This document shows, in pieces, positions 11,161-22,879 of a stretch of 64,000 nucleotides of DNA. Source of the DNA: Przewalskia tangutica (lineage: Eukaryota > Streptophyta > Magnoliopsida > Solanales > Solanaceae). The position numbers were made by a program, and so were the translations under genes. The stretch is taken from the NCBI GenBank assembly GCA_029844215.1, contig CM056728.1, positions 60,179,789 to 60,243,788 of the forward strand, given 5' to 3'. The notes beneath the pieces were generated by a model. It made no database searches. It was not told the origin of the DNA and was given only the letters and a program-made list of their open reading frames with translations. The first letter of the stretch is position 1, and the number at the start of each line of letters is the position of its first letter.

Positions 11161-11584
11161 CCCCCTTGAGTGCAAGACTTATTCATCCCACACTTGAAAT
11201 AATTTCCAAGGCAAATTCTCCCTCCCTCCCTTTGTAGTTCTCGCCCAACACCTCCCCCCCCCCCCCCTCTTGTGAAGAATTTCTTCAAGTATTGTTATAA
11301 TCCCAAATACCTTAGCCTAAAATCCCTTGTAGTATTCCAAAGTAATCTTTATACTAAGAGCCCGAAAGTACTACTTTATTCCAATAGTCACAAAATGAAA
11401 CCCTAGAAAAATCTTCATAGCTTGGATGAAGTGTTAAGAGAAGTTGTTTAGAAACTTCTAAGGGTTGCTTGGAGCGGGTTGGAGCAGGAGCTAAACGTTG
11501 CTCAGGATCGACTTTTAAATCTTGGATAATTTTGGGCTTATCGAGGTAATGATCTATGTCCTCCTATTGTAATTATACCTGTCA

Positions 11585-11788
11585 ACCGGTCCGGGTTGAC
11601 CCGGAACCGGACCGATTGACCCGGTGGTTTAACCGGACCGGCCGGACCGTAGGACATCTGGGGTCAGGGGTCGGATTGTCCCCCAACCCGCACGGGTTAT
11701 TTAAAAACCCGGTACAGCCCGGACCGGTTAGGCCCGGTATTGGAAAACCGGTTCCATTACCGGTTAACCGGACCGGACCGGACCGGTA
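11585..11788. repeat. Left subterminal CCGG-type motif array of the hAT element
   Basis: There are many overlapping copies of AACCGG, ACCGGACCGG and CCGGTCCGG in both orientations within about 200 bp. Subterminal motif arrays in hAT elements are known transposase-binding regions. That role is inferred here. Confidence 0.8.
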
Positions 11789-12324
11789 ACAAAAAAAAAA
11801 AAAAAAAAAAAAAATTTTGCCCAACGGTCATTTCGTAGTTGGGCTTGAAGAAGCGGGGCATGGCCAACGGTCATTTCGACCGTTGGCCCTTTTTTATTGT
11901 TTTTTTTTGTTTTTTGTTTTGTTTATTTATTTATTTTAATTCCATTTTTACCCTTTTAAAAATCTATAAATTCCCTACATTTTCTTCATTTTTATCACAC
12001 AACATTTCTCTCAATTCTCTTATTCTCATACTCTCTTAATCATCTTTATTATCAATTTTCAAGTTATTATTATTATTAGTTTTCAAATTCAAAGTAGCAA
12101 GACGAAGACTTGAGCTTGAGTTTCTATTGAATTGAATCAAGTTTGGTACACTCGTTTCATTCTCTAATTATTTTATTAAATTGTCATATTTATTTGTTGA
12201 TTATTTAAATATTTTATAATGTCTTTACTAAGGGAATTGCGTCGGAATCGCTAGTAAATCTAGTTCAAGGGGTAAAAAATCTGTAGGTTCTTCATCATCT
12301 AATCAAAATATAGATTATGATCAA

Positions 12325-14501
12325 ATGCAAGAAGATTTTGGAATAGAAGATAATGAATGTGATAACGTTCAATTAGATAATATTGTTGAACTTGAAGAAA
12401 AAGAACCTGCTACACCTCTTAGTGTTCCTACATCAATGTTGAGTGCTGCTAGTGGTAGTCAAGGTCGTAGACCTCCTTTACCAGAACCAGTAGCAAGAAG
12501 AAAAATGAGTAAAGTGTGGCTCTTTTATGATAAAGTTGTGGGTACTGATAGAGTTAAATGTAATATTTGTGAGAGAACTTATAAACATAAGGCGAGGGGT
12601 GGTAGCGGGGGCGGGCACTATAGCTAGACATATAAAATTCGATCATACGGCACAATGGAATGCTGTCCTAATTTAGAACCGGTCAACAACAACTTAATCC
12701 ATTAAGCGGGGTTGGCTAAATGCGATCCAAAAAGATCGCATTGAATTAGCAAAAATGATTGTCGGAGGTTGTTTGCCTTTTCTTTTGCTTCTTCTTCATA
12801 TTTAATTACATATATTCAAAGAGTATATAATCCTTTTTTAAAGGTGTTCCTCGTAGTACTACTAGAGCCGATAATTTTAGACTTCATAATGATTATGTTA
12901 TTTTCTTGCAATATTTGTTTGCTAACCTTCCATGCCATGTTAGTTTTACTTGGACATTGGACATGCATTGAGCGGTTATGATTATTTAACAATTACTTGT
13001 CATTGGATTGATGAAAATTTTAGAATGGAAAACGTATTATTGCTTTTTGCGTATGGAGGATCAAAGTCATCTTGGAAAATATATAAGCGAAACTATTTGA
13101 TTTTATGCCCAAAAATATAATCTTTATAATAAAATACTTTGTGTATCATTCGATAATGCATCTAATAATCTGCTGTAGTAGATCTTTTAAGCGGAAGTAC
13201 AACCACCACTTCTGATATATTTCATGTTCGTTGTGCTTGTCATATTTATAATTTAATTGTTAAAAGTGGTCTTGATTTATTTTCACCAAATAAAACTTGT
13301 CAAAAGAGTTGTTGGAGTTATTCAGGTAATAATAGGAAAAATAGAATTATAGAATTTAAAGAAAAATGTAAACAATTTAATTTGAGACCTAAATTCATGC
13401 GGAAGAGATTATTACGGTGGAATTATACTTATTTATTTTTAAAAGAATGTTATAAGTATAAAGACCCCATAACACATGTTGCAAATGCGCATTGTAAGAA
13501 CGTGATGTATATGTTAACAAGCGAACATTGGAAATCAATTGGTGAACTTTTAAAAAATTTACGTAAATTTTACACTGCAACTGTTGAATTTTCAGGATCT
13601 TATTACCCAACAGTTTGTAATGCTTTAGCTCATATAGCTGAAATTTCCTATTTACTTTATGGTTTAAAATCAATTGTGAAATATCTGAGATCACGATTCT
13701 GATTATGTTTGAAAAGTTTAAAAATATTTTTTCCTATTCACGATGTTTATTGTATTGGTGCAGTCTTAAATCCTTCTATTAAAAAGGTAGATTGTCATAA
13801 TTTAATATTTAGTTTATATACTTATATGGAAATAGGTCAAACAGAAACTCCATCTTCATTTGATTGCATAAGTAAACTTGATACTAATTTAACTACATTA
13901 TATGAATATTATGCTACATTACATGATAACACCAACTCGCTACTAATATTCCTTCTAGTTAGTTACGTGTCTACACTGCAGGATTCAATGATGATGACGA
14001 TGAAGAAGAATGTTTAGACATATGGAGCACTTTTACAACACAACCAACCACAAGCCGATCTTGCGATGAGATGCAATTTTATTTGCAAAAGCCAGCGGAG
14101 CCGAAGAAAAATTTTGACCCTTTACAATGGTGGCAGGATAACAAAAGGCAATTCCCGGTACTTGCGATGGCGGGATGTTCTTAATGTGTCGATCTGCGGT
14201 GGCTTCTGAAAGTGCATTTAGCCAAGCACGAGATCAAATAGGAGACACACGTCACTCATTGGGTGGAAGCACATTAGAAGTGTTAGTCTGCTTAAGGGAT
14301 TGGATCAGATCAGAAAGAAGAAATCAAGGATGTGGAGACGTTAATTCTCCGCAAGATGAAGAAATAGGCAATATTTTGGAAGGCGGGAGCGGAGGCGGGA
14401 CTGGAATTAATACTCCAGATTTAGAGGCTATGGAGCATAACCAATTCAATCAACCTATAGATTACGAAGAACTTGCAAAAGGATGCATACTATGTAAATA
14501 A
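12325..14501 (+). pseudogene. hAT transposase, frameshifted
   Basis: Pieces appear in the right order in several frames. The BED zinc finger lies at about 12505-12660, with KVWLFYDKV, CNICERTY and, after a frameshift, HIKFDH. About 12750-13110 carries the N-terminal part of the catalytic RNase H-like fold, including a CHWIDENF...ME stretch. CACHIYNL is near 13225-13255. The segment 13382-13702 is open and contains the conserved RWN-TYLFLKE and FYTATVEFSGSYYP blocks. FDPLQWW begins near 14116, and the C-terminal dimerisation block with AVASESAFS is in the open frame 14175-14501. The transposase of an intact copy would excise and reinsert the element. At least four frameshifts make this copy inactive as read. 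No introns were assigned. Confidence 0.85.
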
Positions 14502-14869
14502 AATTACTATTACACATTATGTACTCTTATTAACGTTATGAAAGTTCAAAAGTTTACATCTTATCATTAATTTTAATTTTACTATCTATTTAGTTGTTAA
14601 TCTGTTATTACTTATAAGTTATAATGTTATATCTACTAATCTAATAAATTAATAAAAGTATAATTACAAATTTACAATATAAAGTTATAAACTATAAAGT
14701 ATAAAGTTATAAACTATGTATAAAATAAAAAGTTAACTTTAAAGTTTTAATTTTAATATATACAACTAAATTATATATTATATTATTATATTACATATTT
14801 AAATTGAATTTAGTTTATATTATAGAAAATAAATACTAGAAATAAAAATAAAATAAAAATAGAAAATAG

Positions 14870-14960
14870 GACCGGTTCGACCGGAACCGCGGCCAACTGG
14901 AATCCGAACTAACTGCACCGGTTGGCGGTAGTCCGATGAACCGGACCGATGAGTCCGGAT
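14870..14960. repeat. Right subterminal CCGG-type motif array of the hAT element
   Basis: The motifs GACCGGTTCG, AACCGCGG, CACCGGTTGG and ACCGGACCG mirror the left array. The array is shorter than the left one. Confidence 0.75.
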
Positions 14961-15011
14961 CCTAAGATGAGGGCTCTGGTCGGGGCCAAGATCGACCCTT
15001 AGACACCTTTA

Positions 15012-16495
15012 ATTGTAATTGGATATTACATATTGTAGTAGTTTATAATTGTGTATAAGATTTATGGAAGGGTGATTAAAAAGAATTGAACTGTATTTAT
15101 ATTGGACTGTATTTATAGTAGACTTATGTAGTAATATTGTGGGGCAGAATTGTACACGTCCGGTTAGACGTGTAATCCCCTTGGAGTTGTTGGCTTGGTA
15201 GCGGGCCTTGATTTAGGAGGATTTTTATGTGGTTGCGGGGGGAGAGGTGCTGCCCAATTTTCCGTAGAATAAGGAATTGTATACTTAGAATATTCTACGA
15301 AGAGAACTAGAAGTTGATAGATGTGTTGTGGTTATTATAGGTGGATTGTCTACGCGCGACATACTCGACTTGGCTTGTGGATTAAGCCGAAGAGGTATGT
15401 GATTCTTCCTATACTCTTGAGCATGATTGTTGTGAACTATATAGCACGGTAGACGTACGTGTGTGAAATGAATTTGGTTTGTTTAAAACATAAAGTGTTA
15501 TAATGGCTTTATGGGAAGTCAGTTATAACAACTTTATGAAGATAAAAGAGAAACTTGATTTTGAAAGATAAGAGACTTGACTTATAAACGACTTGATTTC
15601 GGAAAAGGAGAAGTAACTTGATTTAAAAGTATAGGTTACTTGGATTTTAAAAGTATACTTGATGTTGTTTTAAATGAAAAGCACTTGGTTTAAAAAGTAT
15701 AGAGTACTTGATTTTAAAAGCCTTGTAAAGATTTTCTGAAGGTGTAGTAATTTGGTTTGAAAAGAAAATGTGTTTTGATACTACGAGTATTAGTATCGTG
15801 TGGCTTTTACGTAAAAAGAGGTCTTTTTGAAAGAATGAAAGTATGTAGTATTTTGGGGTTGAAACCCGGATTGTTGACATAAGATGAAAGTCTAAAAGTA
15901 CGTTGAACTGCCTATGCTTGTTGTGATAGCTTTGTTGTGCAAGTGTTGTATTTCTATGCTACCGCGTCTCTCGATGGAGGGCCGGTTATCTGGTTGATTG
16001 CTTGGACATACTGACGCGTTGGATGGTCCACGGGTATGTTTCCACTATGAGTATTATCTTGTTATTTCCTTGGACATACTGACACGTTGGGTGGCCCACG
16101 GGTATGCGTCCACTATATCGATTCTTTGGACATACTAACACGATGGATGGTCCACGGGTATGCGTCCATTAGGATGTTTCTATGGCCATGCTTATACCGA
16201 GGTAAGATGTCAGGGCATGCGGCCGTTGTGCGGGTTAAATTCCCGGGTTATGTTATTAGTCCATGGACCGCTAATCCATGAAGCTTGCCGCGGTGACGAG
16301 TGATCACGGGCTTGATTTGTTCGTGTGGTTACAGGCGCACTTTAGATACTTGTCCTGGTCATTTCTCGTGTATCGGCAGGCACTGGTAGATAGCTTAAGA
16401 TACTTGCCTCGGTCATATCTCGTGAGACGGTAGGCACTGGTACGTTAGCTTAAGATACTTTCCTCGGCCAGTTGCGTGGCTAGTTTTTGGATCTG
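15012..16495 (+). repeat. H 5' LTR, segment 2
   Basis: The LTR continues after the hAT element and matches 33770-34389 plus 53049-53920 of H's 3' LTR. It includes a three-unit repeat with TTGGACATACTGAC (16002-16190; units of 68 and 56 bp). It ends with the TSD ATCTG (16491-16495) at the C insertion. No gene is seen. Confidence 0.88.
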
Positions 16496-17269
16496 TGTTA
16501 CACCTCGTAGTTCCAGGGTATGTATGTGAGGACATACGTACGAGAATACGACACAAAAATTGGAAAGGAAGAAAGATGTGATTTTTTTTTCGACGGAAAA
16601 GTTTCCGGATTTTGTGAAGGAAAAAGGTTCGTTAATGGGAATTGGATTCCCAGATTTGGTATTTGGACTTCCTGGATTATATTAGAATTAGGGAATTTTA
16701 TTTCCGGAATTGGTCACGTGGGGCCCACGGGAGAAATTTACGGTTTTGTGGGGCCCACTTTGTTTTAGAGATTTTTGGCATTTCGGATATTTTCGGAAGA
16801 TGAAATATTTTGGACGAGTAGGGGGGCGACACGTGTCACCCCCATGTGTCCATGGTTGGCCGTTTCATGTTGACAAGTGGCATTGGGCCGAAATGGTGGG
16901 ACAAGTGGTAAGCCACTTGTCCCAAACTTTGTGTAGACATGTGGTGGGTGGGACCCACACACACTTGTCCCAAAATCTCACCACACACTTGCCTTGATCT
17001 TGGCCATTGATTTCTCTATAAATACCCCCTTAGTGCAAGACTTATTATCATCCACACTTAAGTTTTTCCAAGGCAAAAATACCCCCTCCCACTTTGTGTA
17101 GAAAATACTTCAACTATTGTTGTATAATCCCAAATACCTTAGCCTAGTATCCCTAGTAGTATTCCAAAGTTATTTCAATACTAGGAGCCCGAAAATACTA
17201 CTTTATTCCTTTAGTCGCTAATGAAACCCTAGAAAAATCTTCGTAGCTTGTATGAAGTGTTAAGAGAAG

Positions 17270-19639
17270 TGTTATACCCCGTATTTCCAGAGTATGTACG
17301 TGAGGGCGTACGTACGAAAGTTTAGCCTTAAAGTTTAGGCCTAGGACGTTTTTTTGGGCACAACTCACACAAAGAATCGTTTTCCGATGAAACGTTTTAC
17401 AAGACTCGCGTAGGGTAAATTCCGGCTATGTCATTTCTAATTTTTGCGGATTTTTCCGAGAGACGAAACATTTTGGACCAACGAGAGGGCGACACTTGTC
17501 ACCCTCTCATTGATGGACGTGGGGCGGCAATAGGGCCGAATGGATGGGCATGGAGTTGGTAGGATATTTGTGTAGTGGATGGATAAGGACACTTGGGAAA
17601 ATCCTCACCCTACACTTGCTTTGCACGCACTTGCTTCATCTTGGCCATTGGTTGGCCATGGCTTGACCTATAAATACCCCTTAAGATGAAGAGTTCTTCA
17701 TCCACAAATCTTTCTCCAAGTCTTGAAAATCCTCCCCTCTCCCTTGTGAGCCTTTTCGTCCCAGCCTTCACCCCGAGTGAAGCTTAGCCAAGCAACCTCT
17801 AGCCTAGCCGAAACCTACCCCTCCTTGGTAGAAAAGTTGTCTTCCAAGTGTAGTTACTATACCAAAATACCCTAGCCCAATTCCCGTATAGTATTTAGTA
17901 AAAGTTGTTGGAAACTTCTAAGGGTTCTTGGAGCTATCGGAGCGTACAAATTAGGAGCTAAACCTCGCTCAGGATCGACGTTTATACTTGGATAATATTG
18001 GGCTTATCGAGGTAAATAAACTTATCCTTCTTTTAGAGAATACATACTGTAGAAGTATAGGAATAAGTATAAATACTTAGAAGGATATTACAGAATAGAA
18101 TTGAACTGTTATCACAGTAGAAGGGTATAAAAGAAGAATAATTGAATTGTACTCACATAGAATTTGTATTCTGATGTTGTATAGCTTAGGGTAGGGAAGT
18201 GCTGCCCAATTTCCATAGAATAGAGAACCCTCTTAGATCTTTATACGATCTGATCTAGACGTTGATAGGCGTGTTGGTGATATAGGTCGATACTCTGCGC
18301 GCGACATATTCAACTTGGCAGGTGGTTTTCGCCGAGAAGGTATGTGATTCTTCCTATACTCTTAAGCATGATATATTTTAAAGTATATATAGTACGGTAG
18401 ACGTACATGTGTTAACTGGACGTACTTTACGGCAATGTCTTTTGATTTAAGCCTGAATAATAAGGATCTTGAAGTATTTCAAAAAGAATATTGAATCATT
18501 TTTAACAGGAGAATAATATCTGGTTTTTAAACAAAAAGCTTAAGAGTTATACTAGCTTTATGGGAAGTTAGGTATAACAACTTAAGAAAGATAAAAGGAA
18601 CTGTTTACTTGTTTGTTTATAAAAGCCTTGTATTGATTTACATTAAGTGTAGTAAGATTGTTTGATAAGTAGACATATTATGATGCTACATGTATTAGTA
18701 TCTTGTAATGTTGTGAAAGGAGGTCATTCTGGCAGGCTTACGTTGCTAAACGATAAGTGCATTATCTTGTTATTATATCACCTACCCTTGACTTGTTATA
18801 CAGGGCTTGCCACCCTTGATGCGGGTCTATACGGCTATGCGATCTATGTGACTACGCGGGCTGCGGGAGTTCGAGATTGATCATTCGGGTGTTATCCGTC
18901 ACGGGGATGCCCTATGCGATGCGTGTGACTATGCGGTCTATTGAGACTATGCGGCTGCGGGAGTCGAGGAGAATGCAGGGGTTAGCTACCCCGATGCGAG
19001 GAATACCTCATGCGGGTGCATGTGTGACCTATGCGGACTGCGGAGTCGTGATTAGGCACGCATAATGATACTATGGGCGATTGGCCTTGCCCGATCATTC
19101 GCGGCCTAGAAAAGACACTGTTCACTTACCTATTATTGTTCTTGTTTGTGATATGACACTATGTGCAATTGAACGATTTTATTTGCAAATGGTTTTAAAT
19201 ACTTGATTTCATTTAAGTACTTTCTGATTTCACATACTTGGTACTGTTATCGACCTCCTTGGCTGCGTTAAATCTGCGCGGTAAGGGCAAGCGGTGCTAG
19301 ATCCACATCCTTAGGATCTTTGCTTTGGTGTCGGAGCTCCATCTTCTAGGAGGCTCTACTTTTGGGTATGATCTCCTGTATTGTAGATAGTTTTGTACAT
19401 TCGGGGTATGGCGGCCCTGTCCGCCATAGTTGTTACTTCCTTAGAAGTGCAGTAGTCTATTATGCAGTTGGGATGTAGCGCAAAACTTGGGTTATATATA
19501 TATGCCGAAAGGCAAGCTTTTCATCGATAAAGCGTGTCTCATTTTACAATGTTTCATGTCTTGTTTTATATTCCGATTTCTCGATATATGACTACTTGGG
19601 TGCGGGTAAGGCACGATCCACGAACAGGCAGTCGTGACA
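17270..19639 (+). repeat. D 5' LTR
   Basis: The LTR starts TGTTATACCCCGTATTTCC and ends GTCGTGACA, with a TATA box at 17669-17676. Compared with the 3' LTR, short losses and changes cluster at CTG, CAG and CCGG sites, especially near 18730-19070 and 19240-19635. It lacks the 160-bp block found in other family A LTRs. No gene is seen. Confidence 0.9.
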
Positions 19640-19643
19640 AAAG

Positions 19644-19655
19644 TGGTATCGAGCG
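19644..19655 (+). promoter_or_regulatory. Primer-binding site of D (altered reading)
   Basis: TGGTATCGAGCG lies four bases after the 5' LTR. The expected complement of initiator tRNA-Met is TGGTATCAGAGC, which H and E have. Here CAG reads as CG(A), and F and G show the same change. Confidence 0.8.
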
Positions 19656-19840
19656 ATTAATCCTCGTAAAGTGTCTACGGGCCGTATCTAGTAAGTCTTG
19701 ATTATCGGTGTGTTGTGCACCACCAATAATCGAGAGGCTATAGGATATTTAGGATTGGTTTCCATTCTTCTCACTCGAGATCGTGCCTTAGAGTTGTGTT
19801 ATAAGTTGGACCCTCTAACGTATTCCTTTTACATGTGATT

Positions 19841-21120
19841 ATGCCTCCACGTAAGGCAACCGGGCCCGGAAGAGGCAGCGTAGGAGCCGCTAGTAGGACA
19901 CCGAGATTACGAGGGCTCGTGCCGATCTATACGAGATGGCGAGTTCCATGACGTCGCCCGGCCCAGCGAGACCACGATGCCGTACCTCGCATCCCGCCCC
20001 ACACCGGGCGGAGTTAGGTACAAGGAGATGCCCACTATTGGCTAGGATTGTGGCGGACATGAGGATAATTTGGATCTGGCGATTCGATTCGGCCCGATCG
20101 TACCGTGGTTCACCCGAGGCGTAATAGTTTGAGGCTACGAGATTTCTGAGTTGTAGCCGCGAGTTTTACTGGTCGAGGCCGCAGGATGATCCGCGAGTTC
20201 ATCCATCGATTCTGAGAGGATCATGCGTGTGATCAAGGCCTCGAGACCGAGTCCGTGACGCCCGGTTCGCGTCGGTGCGTGATACCGCGATCGATTGGTT
20301 TGATTTGTGGGAGCTTTCCGAGAGAGCATGCACCTCGGCAGTATGGGATGAGTTTTGGAGGCTTTTTCACGCACTTCTTGCCTCCGCAGATGAGGAGAAC
20401 GCGGTGCGATTTTTGTTCTTGAGGCGAGAGGCGCCGATTAGGAGTACAATGTCGAGTTCGATTCTTTGGCTCGATATGTCCACTGCGCTAATAGCGAACA
20501 TGGAGGACCGTGTACCGCCACGTCACGGGCTAGATGATTATATGGCGAGTCTTGTGCGGGTGTGTCTCTTGACCGTGCATGGACATTACCCGTATGCAGG
20601 CTCATGCACTTGGATGCGAGAAGCGTAGAGACCGACGAGTAGACAGATATCAGCAGCAGAAGAAGGCCAAGACGGCCGGTTCTTTTGGTAGCCCTCAGGG
20701 TGGACGGCATCAGCAGACGTATAGATTTGCACCACAGCCGGCTCAGAGCACTCCTACATCATTTTCGGTACAGCCAGAGCATTCGGGCGGTCGGGGCCCC
20801 AGACTTGGACTTCGGGGTAGCAAGGTGCTAACCGATCGAGGTCCGCTCGGTGTGTCGTTGTGGTAGATTCCATTCGCGGAGTCGTAGTACTACTCAGGAG
20901 CTTGCTATACTTGTGGCGGCAGGTCATTATGCGAGTTTGTCCGATCGGGCGGCGGTGGTAGGGCTCGGCACGAGTGCATTGCGATTCATCATCTCCTACG
21001 ATTACTCGCCCGGGCGTGTACTCATGGGCGGCCAGGTCGCGGAGGTCGTGGCGCGGGTCCCGCTTCTAGCGGTCCTCGAGCGCATATATGCCTTGTCCGG
21101 AGCGGGATCGAGGCGTCGCC
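19841..21120 (+). pseudogene. D gag (capsid/nucleocapsid), frameshifted
   Basis: The start at ATG 19841 (MPPRKATGP...) is supported by the same start in H (30616), E (49261, minus strand), G (41556, minus strand) and F (59360). The capsid-type segment is readable at 20275-20560 (RDTAIDWFDLWELS, then VWDEFWRLF, then the LDDYMASL region) and matches H's segment at 31060-31350. The nucleocapsid CCHC region near 20850-20945 reads CRCGRFHS...AGHYASL, with the second finger broken. Gag would package the element RNA into virus-like particles in the cytoplasm. Many small frameshifts coincide with CAG/CTG-type sites, so the frame may be better in the real DNA. Confidence 0.8.
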
Positions 21121-21460
21121 TGATGTCGTCACAGGTACTTTATCAGTTTCTGGATTTGATGTGTATGCCTTGATAGATCCGGGTTCTACTCATCTATATA
21201 TCTCCCTTATTGCTAGTAGGATAGGGATGAGCTCGAGTCCATAGACCACTTTCGAGTAGCTACGCGATGGGTGATTCGGTGGTAGCTCAGCGGGTATATA
21301 GGGCTTGTCCAGTGACCATATGCAGTCGTCGGACCCTAGCCGACTTGATAGAGTTGGATATGACTGATTTCGATGTGATCATGGGTATGGATTGGCTAGC
21401 TTCTTGCTACGCCAATGTAGCGCAGGAGAGAGTAGTGCGGTTCGGTTTCTGAGGCCGGTT
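21121..21460 (+). pseudogene. D aspartic protease domain
   Basis: The catalytic motif reads LIDPGSTHLYIS near 21170-21210, a DSGST-type active site with proline in the second position. It is followed by DFDVIMGMDWLASCYANV near 21370-21420, the conserved second half of gypsy proteases. A stop at about 21243 and frame changes interrupt the domain. In an active element the protease would cut the Gag-Pol polyprotein in the particle. Confidence 0.82.
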
Positions 21461-21559
21461 GTTGAGTGGGAGGAACATCAGACGCCGAGGTAGGTTTATT
21501 TCTTACCTCAAGGCTAGGAAGATGGTGCGAGAAGGGTATATCTACCATCTCGTTGGTGT

Positions 21560-22330
21560 TTGATCTTGAAGCTGCGGTACCAGATTTTCGATCGATTCAG
21601 AGTCGAGAGTTCTCGGGCGTGTTCGGACGACCTCGGGTATCCTCTCCGAGAGGAGATTGAGTTTTGTATAGACGTATTGCCAGACACTCGGCCTATTTCC
21701 ATTCCGCCATACAGAATGGCACCTGCCGAGTTGAGAGAGTTGAAGGACCAGCTGCGAGATTTCTTTGGAGAAGGGCTTCATCGGGCCTAGTGTTTCTCCC
21801 AGGGAGCGCGGTATTGTTCGTGAAGAAGAAGGGCGGGGCGTTGCGCATGTGTGTTGATTCTGAGCGGTGAACAAGGTGACCATCAAACGAATACCCTTCC
21901 CGTGATTGATGATTTGTTCGACCCGATTGCGAGTGCGAGATGTTTCTCAAGATTGATCTGCGATCGGGCTATCATCAGTGCGAGTCGAGAGGTGGATGTC
22001 CCTAGGATCGCATTCGGACGTGCGGGCATTATGAGTTCGGTCATGTCTTTTGGGTTGACCAATGCTCGTGGTATTCATGGATTTGATGAACCGAGTGTTC
22101 AAACCATTTTGGACACGTTTGTGATAGTGTTCATTGATGATATCTTGGTTTATTCTCGCCAGAGCGAGAGCATGCGGAGCATTTAAGAGGCTGTGATAGC
22201 GATTCTCGGGACCCAGATTATACGCCAAGTTTTCCAAATGTGAGTTTTGGTTAACCGGTGGCTTTTCTTGGGCATATTATCGGGGTGATGGCATTCGAGT
22301 GGATCGGCCAAGATCGGCGATCGAGGACTT
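21560..22330 (+). pseudogene. D reverse transcriptase domain
   Basis: The open segment 21560-21790 carries EIEFCIDVLPDTRPIS, PPYRMAPAEL and LKDQLRDF, the usual N-terminal part of a Ty3/gypsy RT. Later blocks LFVKKK (about 21810), the LRMCVD region, the IDLRSGYHQ-like block (about 21950) and VMSFGLTNA (about 22040) lie in changing frames. The catalytic F-I-D-D is at 22130-22141, followed by ILVYSR. Length and order fit an originally intact RT. Several sites where CAG is expected read CGA or CG. Confidence 0.88.
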
Positions 22331-22499
22331 GGCCTAGACCTCTTACTCCGACGGAGGTTCGCGATTTCGGGCCTTGCAGGATATTATCGGTGGTTCGTAG
22401 AAGTTTGCTTCTATCTGCGCACCATTGACTAGGTGACTCGGAAGCGGCTAAGTTTGATGGTCGATGCGTGTGGCGGGGTTTCGATTCTTTGAAGGAGAA

Positions 22500-22860
22500 G
22501 GCGACCGCCCGTTCTTACTCTTCGGAGGTCGGATGGTTATGTCGTATATTGTGATGCGTCGGGCATCGGGCTGGGATGTGTGTTGATGCGGCGAGGTAGA
22601 GTTATAGCGCACGCATCCCGACTTAAGAAACACGAGAGGAACTACCCGCATGATTTGGAGTTGGCGGTGATTCACGCTTTAAAGATCTGGAGGCACTATT
22701 TGTATGGGGTTCACGTGGATATTTATCTGAGACCACAAGAGCCTCAAGTATATCTTCACCAGAGGAGTGAACTTACGGCGAGAGCGGTGGTTAGAGTTGC
22801 TTAAGGATTACGATGTTGATATCCTGTACCACGGGAAGGCCATGTTGTGCGTATGCTCTT
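22500..22860 (+). pseudogene. D RNase H domain
   Basis: YCDASG (about 22548) starts the domain. The open stretch from about 22580 to 22740 gives VIAHASRLKKHERNYP and LELAVIHALKIWRHYLYG, characteristic of gypsy RNase H. The following D-H-K-SLQY block is shifted out of frame. Its role would be to remove element RNA from RNA-DNA hybrids during cDNA synthesis. Confidence 0.83.
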
Positions 22861-22879
22861 AGTCGTAGGTCGATGGGAG

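Larger units (their letters stand above)
10636..11573 (+). repeat. H 5' LTR, segment 1 (U3 and promoter)
   Basis: This is the first part of H's 5' LTR, up to and including the left hAT target duplication (11566-11573). It carries CACGTG (10851-10856) overlapping GTGGGGCCCAC (10854-10864) and a second GTGGGGCCCAC (10884-10894). A perfect 26-bp palindrome with arms GAGACATGTGG/CCACATGTCTC lies at 11034-11059. The TATA box is at 11153-11160 and a 14-C run at 11254-11267. Confidence 0.88.
11574..15011 (+). mobile_element. hAT-superfamily DNA transposon, 3.4 kb
   Basis: The element is flanked by the exact 8-bp duplication ATTGTAAT (11566-11573 and 15012-15019). H's other LTR at about 33770 shows the empty site. 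The imperfect terminal inverted repeats are TATACCTGTCAA at the left and TAAAGGTGTCTA read inward from the right. Arrays of ACCGG/CCGGT motifs lie just inside both ends. The middle encodes a broken transposase (12325-14501) with a BED finger, RNase H-like segments and the C-terminal dimerisation domain. A 24-base A run follows the left array. About 14500-14865 is very AT-rich with no gene. The transposon entered H after H's insertion into the copia. Confidence 0.93.

Noticed and set aside
11790..11813. 24-base A run as the tail of a retroposed sequence
   Set aside because: It lies inside the hAT element after the subterminal array and has no target duplication around it.
11556..11824. Proline/glycine-rich open frames on both strands
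   Set aside because: They result from the palindromic CCGG-type array at the hAT left end.
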